Below are positions 1 to 7,534 of a stretch of DNA of 64,000 nt, piece after piece (position 1 is the stretch's first letter; the number at the start of each line of letters is the position of its first letter). Source of the stretch: Tepidamorphus gemmatus (GTDB lineage Bacteria; Pseudomonadota; Alphaproteobacteria; Rhizobiales; Tepidamorphaceae); contig NZ_SMAK01000009.1 in NCBI RefSeq assembly GCF_004346195.1, positions 62,001-126,000 on the forward strand. The letters run 5' to 3'. The notes under the pieces are model-generated. The model did not search any database. It was not told the origin of the DNA and saw only the letters and a list, made by a program, of their open reading frames with translations. A program made the position numbers and the translations under genes.

Positions 1-102
1 CGGCGATGCGAGCAGCGGCGTCCTGATGCATACGCCGGCGAGCCGCGCCGCGGCCGCCTCAATGTCGTCGAAGGACGGGATACGCCGGTCTGGCGTCGCC
101 AT
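1..102 (-). CDS. ilvA: Threonine ammonia-lyase (threonine dehydratase), N-terminal fragment cut by window edge
   Basis: Only the first 34 codons lie in the window; the gene runs off the left edge. The ATG at 102-100 follows a GGAG about 10 bases upstream. The translated start contains PSFDDIEAAAARL and then IRTPLL, the typical opening of PLP-dependent threonine/serine ammonia-lyases, just before the lysine-bearing PLP region, which is not visible here. The enzyme would deaminate threonine to 2-oxobutanoate in the cytoplasm. It lies 66 bases downstream of the glycosyltransferase stop, on the same strand. The family call rests on a short segment, so whether it is the biosynthetic or catabolic type cannot be judged. 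Confidence 0.6.
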   Translation of the reverse strand, partial: MATPDRRIPSFDDIEAAAARLAGVCIRTPLLASP

Positions 103-168
103 GATGAAGCTCCGCGCTGGAGGATCAGCCAACACTACAGGATCGGTCCGGGCAGCAAAATGGCGGCG

Positions 169-1185
169 TCAGGACACCGCGCAGCGATTCGACCGCAGGA
201 TGATGTCGACGAAGGTGCGGGCGCTGGTGTCCCAGTTGAACTCGAGCGCCCGCGCCCGGCAAACATCTGGCGGGATGTTGAGCGCCGCCAGCGCGGCAGC
301 ACGCAGATCCTCGTCCAGCACACCCGCACCCGAATGGCCTATGACGTCCATCGGCCCCGGCACCGGATAGGCCGCCACCGGCACGCCGCAGGCCAGGGCC
401 TCGATCGAGACCAGGCCAAGTGTGTCGGTGCGGCTTGGAAAGACGAAGACGTCGGCGGCGCGGTAGAGCCGGACCAGATCCTCGCCCCGATGCACGCCGA
501 GGAACCTGGCCTCCGGAAAGCGCCGCTGCAGCTCGGCGCGCTGGGGTCCGTCGCCAACGACGACCTTCGTGCCAGGCAGATCGAGGGCCAGGAACTCGTC
601 CACGCTCTTCTCCACCGCGACCCGGCCGACATAGAGGAAGATGGGCCTCGGAAAGTCGAGCGCCGCCGCCTCGCCGGGCGTGAACGCCGCGGTATCGATG
701 GCCCTCGGCCAGATCACCGGATTGGCGAAACCCCGTGACGCCAGTTCCGCCGCCAGAGTCGGCGTGGAAACCAGTGTCGCCTGCCCGGCATTGTGGAACC
801 GCCGCAGCCAGGCGTAGGACAGCCGTGGCGGAACCGGCAGCCGCCGCGCCAGATACTCCGGAAAGCGGGTATGGAAGCTCGTGGTGAACCATCGCCCGTT
901 GCGCAGGCACCAGCGCCGCGCCGCCATCCCGATCGGCCCTTCGGCCGGGATATGGATGAAGTCGGGCTTCAGTGCCTCGATGCGCCGCCCGACCTGGGCA
1001 GGGCCGGCCAGCGCAAGGCGGATCTCGCTGTAGGTCGGCAGCGGAACCGAGCTGAACTCGGCAGGGGAGACCACCTCGATCTCGAGACCGTACGCCGGCG
1101 TCTCGCGCCGCAGGCGGTCAAGCACGCTGACGACGCCGTTGATCTGCGGATGCCAGGCGTCCGTGGCCAGCACCAGCCGCTTCAT
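169..1185 (-). CDS. GT4-family glycosyltransferase, probable diacylglycerol glycosyltransferase (Agt-like)
   Basis: A 338-residue GT-B glycosyltransferase. The N-terminus (LVLATDAWHPQINGVVSVLD) is the acceptor-domain start typical of family GT4. The C-terminal half has the nucleotide-sugar signature FVFPSRTDTLGLVSIEALACG, with the E-x7-E glutamates near residues 262-270. I start it at ATG 1185 rather than further upstream because homology begins at MKRLVLATD and the upstream gene's stop is only 10 bases away. It is the downstream partner of a PlcP-type phosphoesterase. In marine bacteria and rhizobia the plcP-agt pair replaces phospholipids with glycolipids when phosphate is scarce. The fold is clear; the acceptor (diacylglycerol) is inferred from the neighbour. 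Confidence 0.8.
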   Translation of the reverse strand: MKRLVLATDAWHPQINGVVSVLDRLRRETPAYGLEIEVVSPAEFSSVPLPTYSEIRLALAGPAQVGRRIEALKPDFIHIPAEGPIGMAARRWCLRNGRWFTTSFHTRFPEYLARRLPVPPRLSYAWLRRFHNAGQATLVSTPTLAAELASRGFANPVIWPRAIDTAAFTPGEAAALDFPRPIFLYVGRVAVEKSVDEFLALDLPGTKVVVGDGPQRAELQRRFPEARFLGVHRGEDLVRLYRAADVFVFPSRTDTLGLVSIEALACGVPVAAYPVPGPMDVIGHSGAGVLDEDLRAAALAALNIPPDVCRARALEFNWDTSARTFVDIILRSNRCAVS

Positions 1186-1195
1186 GACGGCGTCA

Positions 1196-1996
1196 TCACG
1201 CGGCGACCCGAGCCGTTTCGACGGGCGGGTCCTGCCGCTGGGCTCTGACGACCGGCCAGCGGATGATCTCAAGTGTCCCGTCCGGCCGCTCGCCGACCGC
1301 CGTGCAGCTCTCCACCCAGTCGCCGCAGTTCACATAGCGCACACCGTTCATCATCTGATCGGCCGGATGATGGATATGGCCGCAGACGACGCCGTCGACC
1401 CGTGCCCGCGCCGCCTCCGCGGCCAGCGCCTGCTCGAACTCGCTGATGAACGCAACGGCATTCTTGACCTTGAGCTTCAACCACGCCGAGAGCGACCAGT
1501 AGGGGAAACCGAGCTTGCGCCGGGCGACATTGAAGTAAGTGTTGACGAGCAGCGCGGTCGCATAGGCCCAGTCGCCAAGCAGCGCCAGCCATTTGGCATA
1601 ACGGACCACCGCATCGAACTCGTCTCCGTGCAGGACGAGGAAGCGCTCGCCGGTCGCCGAGATGTGGATGGCCCGGCGCATCACCTCGATGCCGCCGAAA
1701 TGCGTGCCGATGTAATCGCGCAGCAATTCGTCGTGATTCCCCGGGATGTAGATGATCCGGGCTCCCTTGCGACCCTTGCGCAGCAGCTTCTGGACGACGT
1801 CGTTGTGCTTTTGCGGCCAATACCAGGAACGCTTCAGCCGCCAGAAGTCGATGATATCGCCGACGAGATAGATGGTCTCGGCGTCCGTATGCTTGAGAAA
1901 ATCGAGAAACAGTTCACTCTGACAGCCCTTGGTGCCAAGATGAACGTCGGACAGGAACAAGGTCCGGTAAACCGTACTGGCAGGATGTTGATGCAC
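1196..1996 (-). CDS. plcP: PlcP-type metallophosphoesterase (phospholipase C-like; annotated by similarity as UDP-2,3-diacylglucosamine pyrophosphatase)
   Basis: A calcineurin-like phosphoesterase with all five metal motifs: SDVHLG, GDIIDFW, GNHDE, HGDEFD and GHIHHP. The sequence from LFLSDVHLG through LVGDIID to LKRSWYWPQ resembles rhizobial PlcP. That enzyme removes head groups from phosphatidylcholine and other phospholipids during phosphate starvation, giving diacylglycerol. It is related to LpxH, so generic annotations call it a UDP-2,3-diacylglucosamine pyrophosphatase. The frame is open to an ATG at 2110 (304 residues), but homology starts close to GTG 1996, which has a GGGGG run about 7 bases upstream, so I prefer 1996 (266 residues). 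The glycosyltransferase follows after 10 bases. The lipid role is inferred from family and pairing. Confidence 0.78.
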   Translation of the reverse strand: MHQHPASTVYRTLFLSDVHLGTKGCQSELFLDFLKHTDAETIYLVGDIIDFWRLKRSWYWPQKHNDVVQKLLRKGRKGARIIYIPGNHDELLRDYIGTHFGGIEVMRRAIHISATGERFLVLHGDEFDAVVRYAKWLALLGDWAYATALLVNTYFNVARRKLGFPYWSLSAWLKLKVKNAVAFISEFEQALAAEAARARVDGVVCGHIHHPADQMMNGVRYVNCGDWVESCTAVGERPDGTLEIIRWPVVRAQRQDPPVETARVAA

Positions 1997-2056
1997 GGTT
2001 GCCCCCGTCCGCAGCCTCAGTGCAGACGCCAATAACGTGATTTGCTTGGCAGGATT

Positions 2057-2070
2057 ATGACGCCTGTCAT
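2057..2070. promoter_or_regulatory. Palindrome ATGAC-N4-GTCAT in the plcP/SDR divergent region
   Basis: ATGAC (2057-2061) and GTCAT (2066-2070) form a perfect dyad. It lies about 60 bases upstream of the preferred plcP GTG and 137 bases before the SDR start. The right half reads CTGTCAT, one half-site of a Pho box, but no second repeat is present at the expected 11-base phase. The regulator is unknown. If plcP instead starts at 2110, the site lies inside the gene. Confidence 0.3.
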
Positions 2071-2206
2071 CCGAGTGCAACACTGTTGCCGCTGGGGCAG
2101 CCATGCGCACAGTGCAAGCGTGATGGACATTGCGCCCCTGCGGGCATTGGATTGATGGTGGGCGGCGCCAGCGCTGCGGCCTATGCCAGACACGAAGGAG
2201 CAGGGA

Positions 2207-2986
2207 ATGGATCTGGGTATCCGGGGACGACGGGCGGTCGTCTGCGCATCGAGCCGAGGACTCGGCCGGGCCTGCGCGGAAGCTCTCGCGGCAGCCGGCT
2301 GCGAGGTGGTGATCAACGGCGTCGATGTGGAGCGGCTCGCCCGTACCGCCGACGAGATCGCCGCCGCGACCGGCGCCAGGGTGATCCCTGTGCCCGGGGA
2401 TGTTTCACGAACCGATGTCCAGGATGCGCTCATTGCCGCCAACGGAAGTCCCGATATCCTGGTAAACAACAATGGCGGGCCGCCGTTCCGTGACTTCCGC
2501 GACATCGACCGCAGGGCGATGCTCGATGGCCTCATCATGAATATGGTCACGCCGATCGAGCTCATCCAGCGCGTCGTCGACCCGATGATGGAACGGGGCT
2601 TCGGGCGCATCGTCAACATCACGTCCTACTCGGTGCTGCAGGCAATTCCCGGACTGGACCTGTCGAGCGCCGCACGCGCCGGCCTCACCGGTTTCCTGTC
2701 CGGCGTCGCGCGTCAGGTCGCCAACCGGGGCGTGACCATCAACAGCCTGCTGCCGGGCAACTTCGATACCGATCGTATCAGGGCGATGCTGGCGTCGCGG
2801 CACAAGGCTACGGGCCGATCCGAGGAGGACATCGCGTCCGAACTGAAGGCGGCGATTCCGGCCGGCCGGTTCGGCGAACCGTCCGAGTTCGGCAGCACCT
2901 GCGCCTTCCTGTGCAGCGTGCATGCGGGCTACATCACCGCTCAGAACATCCTCATCGACGGCGGCAATGTCCGGGCCTCGTTCTGA
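2207..2986 (+). CDS. SDR-family protein, atypical (catalytic Tyr and Lys replaced)
   Basis: A 259-residue Rossmann protein of the short-chain dehydrogenase/reductase family, similar to 3-oxoacyl-ACP reductases. The start is ATG 2207, with AAGGAG 6 bases upstream. The cofactor loop is ASSRGLG (14-20) instead of TGxxxGxG, and NNNGG (87-91) stands in for NNAG. Ser140 of the tetrad is kept, but the expected YxxxK is S153...R157. This matches a known atypical SDR subgroup with an imperfect tetrad, so ordinary hydride transfer is doubtful. The C-terminal GYITAQNILIDGG is standard for the family. It is a monocistronic gene divergent from plcP and followed by a hairpin. The substrate is unknown. Confidence 0.8.
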   Translation: MDLGIRGRRAVVCASSRGLGRACAEALAAAGCEVVINGVDVERLARTADEIAAATGARVIPVPGDVSRTDVQDALIAANGSPDILVNNNGGPPFRDFRDIDRRAMLDGLIMNMVTPIELIQRVVDPMMERGFGRIVNITSYSVLQAIPGLDLSSAARAGLTGFLSGVARQVANRGVTINSLLPGNFDTDRIRAMLASRHKATGRSEEDIASELKAAIPAGRFGEPSEFGSTCAFLCSVHAGYITAQNILIDGGNVRASF

Positions 2987-3034
2987 GGCGAAGAACTCGA
3001 CACCGGTGGACAGGTATCCGCCGACATGAGACGA

Positions 3035-3053
3035 GCCGGCCCTGACGGCCGGC
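3035..3053. terminator. GC-rich hairpin between convergent SDR and fadL genes
   Basis: GCCGGCC (3035-3041), a 5-base loop and GGCCGGC (3047-3053) form a 7-bp perfect stem followed on the plus strand by CCATTTC. It sits about 50 bases after each stop codon, so it could serve both convergent genes. The T-run is weak. Confidence 0.45.
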
Positions 3054-3098
3054 CCATTTCGCTCGCACGCTCGAGACCTCCGCCCCTGTCTCCGACAG

Positions 3099-4421
3099 CT
3101 ACGGCCTGTAGACCGGTGACACCGGCTCCATCGCATCCCGACCACCGAAGGAATACTTCAGACCGGCAGCGACGATATGCACACTTGCGTCCACGTCCGC
3201 GGCAAATGTCACCGGCGGCACATAGACGGGGTTTCCGGGCCCGATATTGATCCGCGTGTCGAAGGTGGTCAGGAAGGAGTAGCCAAGGTCAAGGCGCAAA
3301 CGCTCCGACCAGTGGTACGACAGGCCTGCCGACAGCCACAGCCGGTCGTCGTCCGGCAGCCGGATCGAGCGAGTGACGTCATCGATCGGTGCGCGCTCCC
3401 ACGCCGCCCCGGCGCGCAATGTCCAGCGATCGTCCCAGTCGTATTCGGCGCCGAGGGCGAAGAACCATCCGTCCCGGTACTCGAATGGCAGCAGCGACAC
3501 AGGCAGTCCGTTCAGCGAGTTGACCACGGTGAAGGTCCCGAACCGGCTCCAGTTTGTCCATTCGACCGTGCCGAGCATCGAGAACCTGTCGGTGAATCGG
3601 TGGCGCAGGCCAAAGCTGACCATCTCCGGCAGGGTCGGATCGACCTCGATCGGCAGCCGCGCCACGAGCGGGATCGCCAGCATGCCCTCCAGGTCATGCT
3701 TGATGGCAGACCGGAAGCCGATGCCGATCTCGGTGTTGGGAGTGGGCGTGATCAGCAGGCCGGCGGTGAAGCCGAAGCCTATGTCATCGCCGTTCAGCAC
3801 GGCGGACGGGGCGATCGGTGCGATGCCGACGGCCTGGCTGAGGATGACGTCGAAGTATTGGATCTGCAGCCCTGCCGCCACCGCGAAGGCGTCGTTGATC
3901 CGGTAGCCGACCACCGGATTGACATTCAGCGAGAAGACCTCGGACTCTCGGCCGTAGATCTGCGCGGCGTGACTGAACCGGGTCTCCGTCTTCAGGCCGT
4001 ACTGCCCGTTGATGGTGGCGCCGAAATACCACCGGTCATCGAAGTTGTAGGCGACGGTCGTGGCCGGCACGACCGCGGTCTTGCCGATATCGCCCGGATC
4101 GCCACCGAAGAACAGCGGACTGCCCGGGCCGAGCAGGCTGGACGGGAACGCCGCCGTCGTGATCTCCGTGGACGGAACGATCAACGACAGCGAGCCTTCG
4201 ACGTCCAGACCCTGCGCGCAGGTCACCACCGCGGAATTCCAGAACGTCCCAGCGACGGACGTGCCGCAGGTCGCCGCCCCTGCGAAGCTCATGCCCTGTC
4301 CGTAGGCGCTCTGCTCGCGTATCGCGAATGCGCCCGCATCGGCGGTGCCGACGAGCGCGTCGCAACCGATCGCCGCCGCAAAGATCCCGGCTGCCGCGGG
4401 CAGTCCGCGAAGTCTGCTCAT
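3099..4421 (-). CDS. FadL/OmpP1/TodX-family outer-membrane transport protein
   Basis: About 440 residues, the usual size of FadL-type hydrophobic-compound porins. A signal peptide (LRGLPAAAGIFAAAIGCDAL) is followed by the family start AFAIREQSAYGQGMSFAGAA, which matches the N-terminal plug and hatch of FadL. The rest is strand-rich and ends YSFGGRDAMEPVSPVYRP. It probably lets long-chain fatty acids or other hydrophobic molecules cross the outer membrane. I chose ATG 4421 over 4439 because the signal peptide follows at once and a GA-rich ribosome site precedes it. It is divergent from a fumarylacetoacetase-family gene, and an 18-bp palindrome lies between the two. The ligand is unknown. Confidence 0.85.
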   Translation of the reverse strand: MSRLRGLPAAAGIFAAAIGCDALVGTADAGAFAIREQSAYGQGMSFAGAATCGTSVAGTFWNSAVVTCAQGLDVEGSLSLIVPSTEITTAAFPSSLLGPGSPLFFGGDPGDIGKTAVVPATTVAYNFDDRWYFGATINGQYGLKTETRFSHAAQIYGRESEVFSLNVNPVVGYRINDAFAVAAGLQIQYFDVILSQAVGIAPIAPSAVLNGDDIGFGFTAGLLITPTPNTEIGIGFRSAIKHDLEGMLAIPLVARLPIEVDPTLPEMVSFGLRHRFTDRFSMLGTVEWTNWSRFGTFTVVNSLNGLPVSLLPFEYRDGWFFALGAEYDWDDRWTLRAGAAWERAPIDDVTRSIRLPDDDRLWLSAGLSYHWSERLRLDLGYSFLTTFDTRINIGPGNPVYVPPVTFAADVDASVHIVAAGLKYSFGGRDAMEPVSPVYRP

Positions 4422-4582
4422 TTCCTCCCCCTCCTCCATGAGGTCGGGTGCCGCAGTCGAGCTCTCTGGAGGAGCCCTTGTCTGTGGAAGTCCACGCTAG
4501 AGTTGTCTGCCTGAGGGATGCAATCCATGCTCCGTTGCGGCAGGTCTGGATTAGGAGCTGGCTAAGCAGGAATCTCATCCGG

Positions 4583-4600
4583 CGTTGCCGATCGGCAACG
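4583..4600. promoter_or_regulatory. 18-bp perfect palindrome in the fadL/FAH-family divergent region
   Basis: CGTTGCCGATCGGCAACG is a perfect inverted repeat. It is flanked by a second outer pair, CTCAT (4574-4578) and ATGAG (4601-4605). It lies 106 bases from the FAH-family ATG and 162 bases from the fadL ATG. The position suggests an operator shared by the two divergent genes. No regulator gene is adjacent. Confidence 0.45.
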
Positions 4601-4705
4601 ATGAGCCTGGCATGTTCCGCAGTTGCGCTTGCGGCCGACGGTTCGATGCACGATGATCCGCCGCGCTTCATCCAGACATGGCAACACACTCAGGAGGAAC
4701 TGCCT

Positions 4706-5548
4706 ATGAAGCTCGTTCGGTTCGGTCCGTCGGGCCGGGAAAAGCCGGGTATCGTCGCCGCCGACGGTTCGATCCGCGACCTTTCCGGAATGATCGCCGA
4801 TCTGACGGGCGACGTTCTGTCGCCTGCCGGGCTCGATCGCCTGCGCGCCGTGGACACGTCAAGCCTGCCGACCGTTCCTGCCGGCACCCGGCTCGGCCCC
4901 TGCGTGCCGATGCCCTACAACTTCGTGGCCATCGGCCTCAACTACGCCGACCACGCCGCCGAAACCGGCGCGCCGATCCCGAAGGAGCCGATCATCTTCA
5001 ACAAGGCGCCGACCTCGATCTCTGGGCCTGACGACGACATCGTGCTGATCCGCGATTCGGTGAAGACCGACTGGGAGGTCGAGCTCGCCTTCGTCATCGG
5101 CACCGAGGCCTTCGAGGTGCCGGCTGACAAGGCCCTCGACCACGTGGCCGGATACTGCCTGTGCAACGACGTGTCCGAGCGATTCTGGCAGACCGAGAGC
5201 ACCGGCCAGTGGGTCAAGGGCAAGAGCGCCCCCACCTATGGTCCGCTGGGTCCGTGGCTTGTCACCCGTGACGAGATCGCCGATCCGCAGAAGCTCGCCA
5301 TGAGCCTCGATGTCAACGGCAAGCGGATGCAGACCGGATCGACCGAGACCATGATCTTCGGCATCGTCGAGCTGATCAGCTATGTGACGCGCTTCATGAA
5401 GCTCCTGCCCGGCGACGTCGTCACCACCGGGACGCCGCCCGGGGTCGGGATGGGCATGAAGCCGCCGGTCTTCCTGAAGGCGGGCGATGTGGTGACCCTG
5501 ACGATCGAGGGTCTCGGCACCCAGCGCCAGAAGGTCGTCGCGCGCTGA
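4706..5548 (+). CDS. Fumarylacetoacetate hydrolase-family protein (2-hydroxymuconate-type isomerase/hydrolase or ureidoglycolate lyase-like)
   Basis: A 280-residue FAH-superfamily enzyme. ATG 4706 has a perfect AGGAGG 8 bases upstream, which rules out the longer open frame. Family motifs are GLNYADHAAE, KAPTSISGP, the metal-binding DWEVELAFVIG, NDVSERFWQ, KGKSAPTYGPLGPWL and TGTPPGVGMG near the C-terminus. These enzymes use Mg/Mn to cleave or isomerise 2,4-dioxo or 2-hydroxy-dienoic acids in aromatic catabolism; many are misnamed ureidoglycolate lyase. The substrate cannot be assigned. It is a lone gene divergent from fadL, ending in a strong terminator hairpin. Confidence 0.85.
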   Translation: MKLVRFGPSGREKPGIVAADGSIRDLSGMIADLTGDVLSPAGLDRLRAVDTSSLPTVPAGTRLGPCVPMPYNFVAIGLNYADHAAETGAPIPKEPIIFNKAPTSISGPDDDIVLIRDSVKTDWEVELAFVIGTEAFEVPADKALDHVAGYCLCNDVSERFWQTESTGQWVKGKSAPTYGPLGPWLVTRDEIADPQKLAMSLDVNGKRMQTGSTETMIFGIVELISYVTRFMKLLPGDVVTTGTPPGVGMGMKPPVFLKAGDVVTLTIEGLGTQRQKVVAR

Positions 5549-5558
5549 GGCAGCGGCC

Positions 5559-5582
5559 GGGCGCCGCCTGGCGGCGGCGCCC
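5559..5582. terminator. Bidirectional terminator hairpin between convergent genes
   Basis: GGGCGCCGCC (5559-5568), loop TGGC and GGCGGCGCCC (5573-5582) form a perfect 10-bp stem. It lies in the 46-base gap between the FAH-family stop and the TRAP binding-protein stop. There is no T-run, as is common in GC-rich genomes. Confidence 0.6.
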
Positions 5583-5594
5583 GCCACATGTCGA

Positions 5595-6686
5595 TCAGCT
5601 CGTGCGGGCGTCCAGGAACGGCCCGATCGACCGGCCGGACCAGCCGCCCAAAGCAGACCGCGCCGCCTCGTAGGACTCCATCACCCGGCGCGCCTGGGCA
5701 TCGCCGGCGACGAGCTCGGCCAGCACGTCGGATGCCGCAGCGCGCGCCGCCATGACGACATCGCGCGGGAACTCGGACAGCCTGACATCGGTCCCTGCGA
5801 GGCGCGCGATCGCAAGGCCGTTCATCCAGTCCGCCTCCGCCAATCCCGCCGCCGCCTCCATCGCGCAAGCCCCGGCGACGATCGCCCGCAGATCCGGGTC
5901 AAGCGCCTCGAGGGCCGGAATCGATACCAGCGCCTCACCGGTGCCATTCGGCTTGTTGAAGCTCGGCCATAGATAATGGGGTGCCACCCGGTCGAGACCG
6001 AGGGCAATGTCGGAGAACGGGCCAAGGAATTCCACGGCGTCGACGACACCCGACTGCAATGCCTGGAATATCTCGCCCGGAGGAATTGCCACCGCAGTCA
6101 TCCCGAGCCGTCGGAACACCTCGGCGCCGAGTCCCGCGGACCGGATGCTCACGCCCTTGAGATCGTCCGGCGAGGCAACCGGCCGCTTGAACCAGCCACC
6201 CATCTGGAAGCCGGTGTTGCCCGCCATGAACGGCTTGATGCCGAACGGCGCGTAGAGCTCGTCCCACAGCGCCTGGCCGCCCCCGTGTTCCACCCAGGCG
6301 ACGTGTTCGGGCGGAGTCAGGCCGAACGGCACGGTTGTGAAGAAGACCGCTGCGGGGATCTTGCCCTGCCAGAAGAACGAGGCGGTGTGGCCCATCTCGG
6401 CCACTCCTTGCGAGACCGCATCGAAGACCTCGAAGGCGGGCACCAGCTCGCCGGCGGCGAATACCTCCACCGTCAGCCTGCCACCGCTGAGCGCCCCGAT
6501 CCGCTCGGCAAGCCGTCTGGCGCTGACGCCGGGCCCCGGCAGGTTGTGCGGCCACGAGGTTGCCATCCGCCATCGAACGAGCCCTTGGGAGACGGCGGGG
6601 GCCGCCAGAGACGCAGCACCGGCCGCCACGGCCCCGGCGATGACCGTTCGGCGGGAGAGCCCGCCACGTTGCGAGATTGTTTTCAT
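5595..6686 (-). CDS. TRAP transporter substrate-binding protein (DctP family), Tat-exported, in thi operon
   Basis: A 363-residue DctP-family periplasmic binding protein. The N-terminus GLSRRTVIAGAVAAGAAS is a twin-arginine signal followed by APAVSQG. Family features are LPGPGVSARRLAERIGALSGGRLTVEVF, the ligand-carboxylate strand GVSIRSAGLGAEVFRRLG and the helix GEIFQALQSGVVDAVEFLGP. ATG 6686 overlaps the thiD stop as ATGA, so it is the third gene of a TPP-riboswitch operon. No dctQ or dctM lies beside it; the only TRAP permease genes in the window (51-54 kb) have their own binding protein. Its place in the operon suggests a thiamine-related ligand such as a pyrimidine or thiazole precursor. 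That is an inference. Confidence 0.85.
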   Translation of the reverse strand: MKTISQRGGLSRRTVIAGAVAAGAASLAAPAVSQGLVRWRMATSWPHNLPGPGVSARRLAERIGALSGGRLTVEVFAAGELVPAFEVFDAVSQGVAEMGHTASFFWQGKIPAAVFFTTVPFGLTPPEHVAWVEHGGGQALWDELYAPFGIKPFMAGNTGFQMGGWFKRPVASPDDLKGVSIRSAGLGAEVFRRLGMTAVAIPPGEIFQALQSGVVDAVEFLGPFSDIALGLDRVAPHYLWPSFNKPNGTGEALVSIPALEALDPDLRAIVAGACAMEAAAGLAEADWMNGLAIARLAGTDVRLSEFPRDVVMAARAAASDVLAELVAGDAQARRVMESYEAARSALGGWSGRSIGPFLDARTS

Positions 6687-7534
6687 GACCACACCGAATG
6701 GAAATGGTGGACCGGGCCGTGGCCATGGCCGACGCCCAGCGTATCGGCCGCGACCAGCGCGGCAGTGAGATAGTCCTTCGCGGCCCTGACCGCCGCCTCG
6801 AGCCCAAGTCCCTTCGCCAGCCCGGCAGCGATTGCCGCCGACAGCGTGCAGCCGGTGCCGTGGGTATTGCGGGTCGCCACGCGCGGTGCCTCGAACCGCA
6901 GGCAATCCCGGTCGGACACCAGGATATCGACCGAACGATCGCCTTCGGCGTGCCCCCCCTTCATCAGTACCGCCTTCGGTCCTAGCGCCAAGAGCCGCTC
7001 GCCTTGCCGGCGCATCGCCGCCTCGCTGTCTGCGACGTCCGCGTCAAGCAGTCGGGCCGCCTCGGGGAGGTTCGGGGTGATCACCAGCGCCAGCGGCAGC
7101 AGCGTGTCGCGCAGGACCGCCACCGCCTCCGGACGCAGCAGCGGATCACCGCTCTTGGCCACCATCACGGGATCGATGACGATGTTGGGCGCCCGATGCG
7201 CCGCCAGGCGTTCTGCGACCGTCTCGATCACCGCCGGCACGCTCAGCATCCCGACCTTCACCGCGTCGACGGACAGATCGTCGAAGACCGAATCGATCTG
7301 CTTCGCCACGAAATCCGGCGCGATGTCGAGCACCGCCTGGACGCCGGTGGTGTTCTGCGCGACGAGCGCTGTGATGACCGTTGCTCCGTAGACGCCCAGC
7401 GCCGAGAAGGTCTTCAGATCGGCCTGCATGCCTGCACCGGCGGTCGGATCGGTTCCGGCGATCGAGAGCGCCACGGGCGCGCGCCCGCCGCGAGCGGGGT
7501 CGGCGGTGAAGCTGTCTGGTCGCACCTGTTTCAT
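6683..7534 (-). CDS. thiD: Hydroxymethylpyrimidine/phosphomethylpyrimidine kinase
   Basis: A 283-residue ribokinase-fold kinase that phosphorylates HMP and HMP-P with ATP for thiamine synthesis. Diagnostic stretches are ALSIAGTDPTAGAGMQADLK near the N-terminus, VLMKGGHAEGD, and the anion-hole/catalytic loop NTHGTGCTLSAAIAAGL near residue 220. Length and motif order are normal. Both ends overlap neighbours by ATGA: the start with the thiM stop (7531-7534) and the stop with the binding-protein start (6683-6686). This indicates translational coupling along one mRNA controlled by the upstream riboswitch. Confidence 0.95.
   Translation of the reverse strand: MKQVRPDSFTADPARGGRAPVALSIAGTDPTAGAGMQADLKTFSALGVYGATVITALVAQNTTGVQAVLDIAPDFVAKQIDSVFDDLSVDAVKVGMLSVPAVIETVAERLAAHRAPNIVIDPVMVAKSGDPLLRPEAVAVLRDTLLPLALVITPNLPEAARLLDADVADSEAAMRRQGERLLALGPKAVLMKGGHAEGDRSVDILVSDRDCLRFEAPRVATRNTHGTGCTLSAAIAAGLAKGLGLEAAVRAAKDYLTAALVAADTLGVGHGHGPVHHFHSVWS

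Noticed and set aside
2053-2081. Pho box upstream of plcP
   Set aside because: Only one CTGTCAT half-site is present; no second copy at the 11-base phase on either strand.
3177-4514. 445-codon open frame on the plus strand opposite the FadL gene
   Set aside because: It is Arg/Asp/Gln-rich, has no domain and mirrors a well-supported outer-membrane protein; this is a GC-driven antisense shadow.
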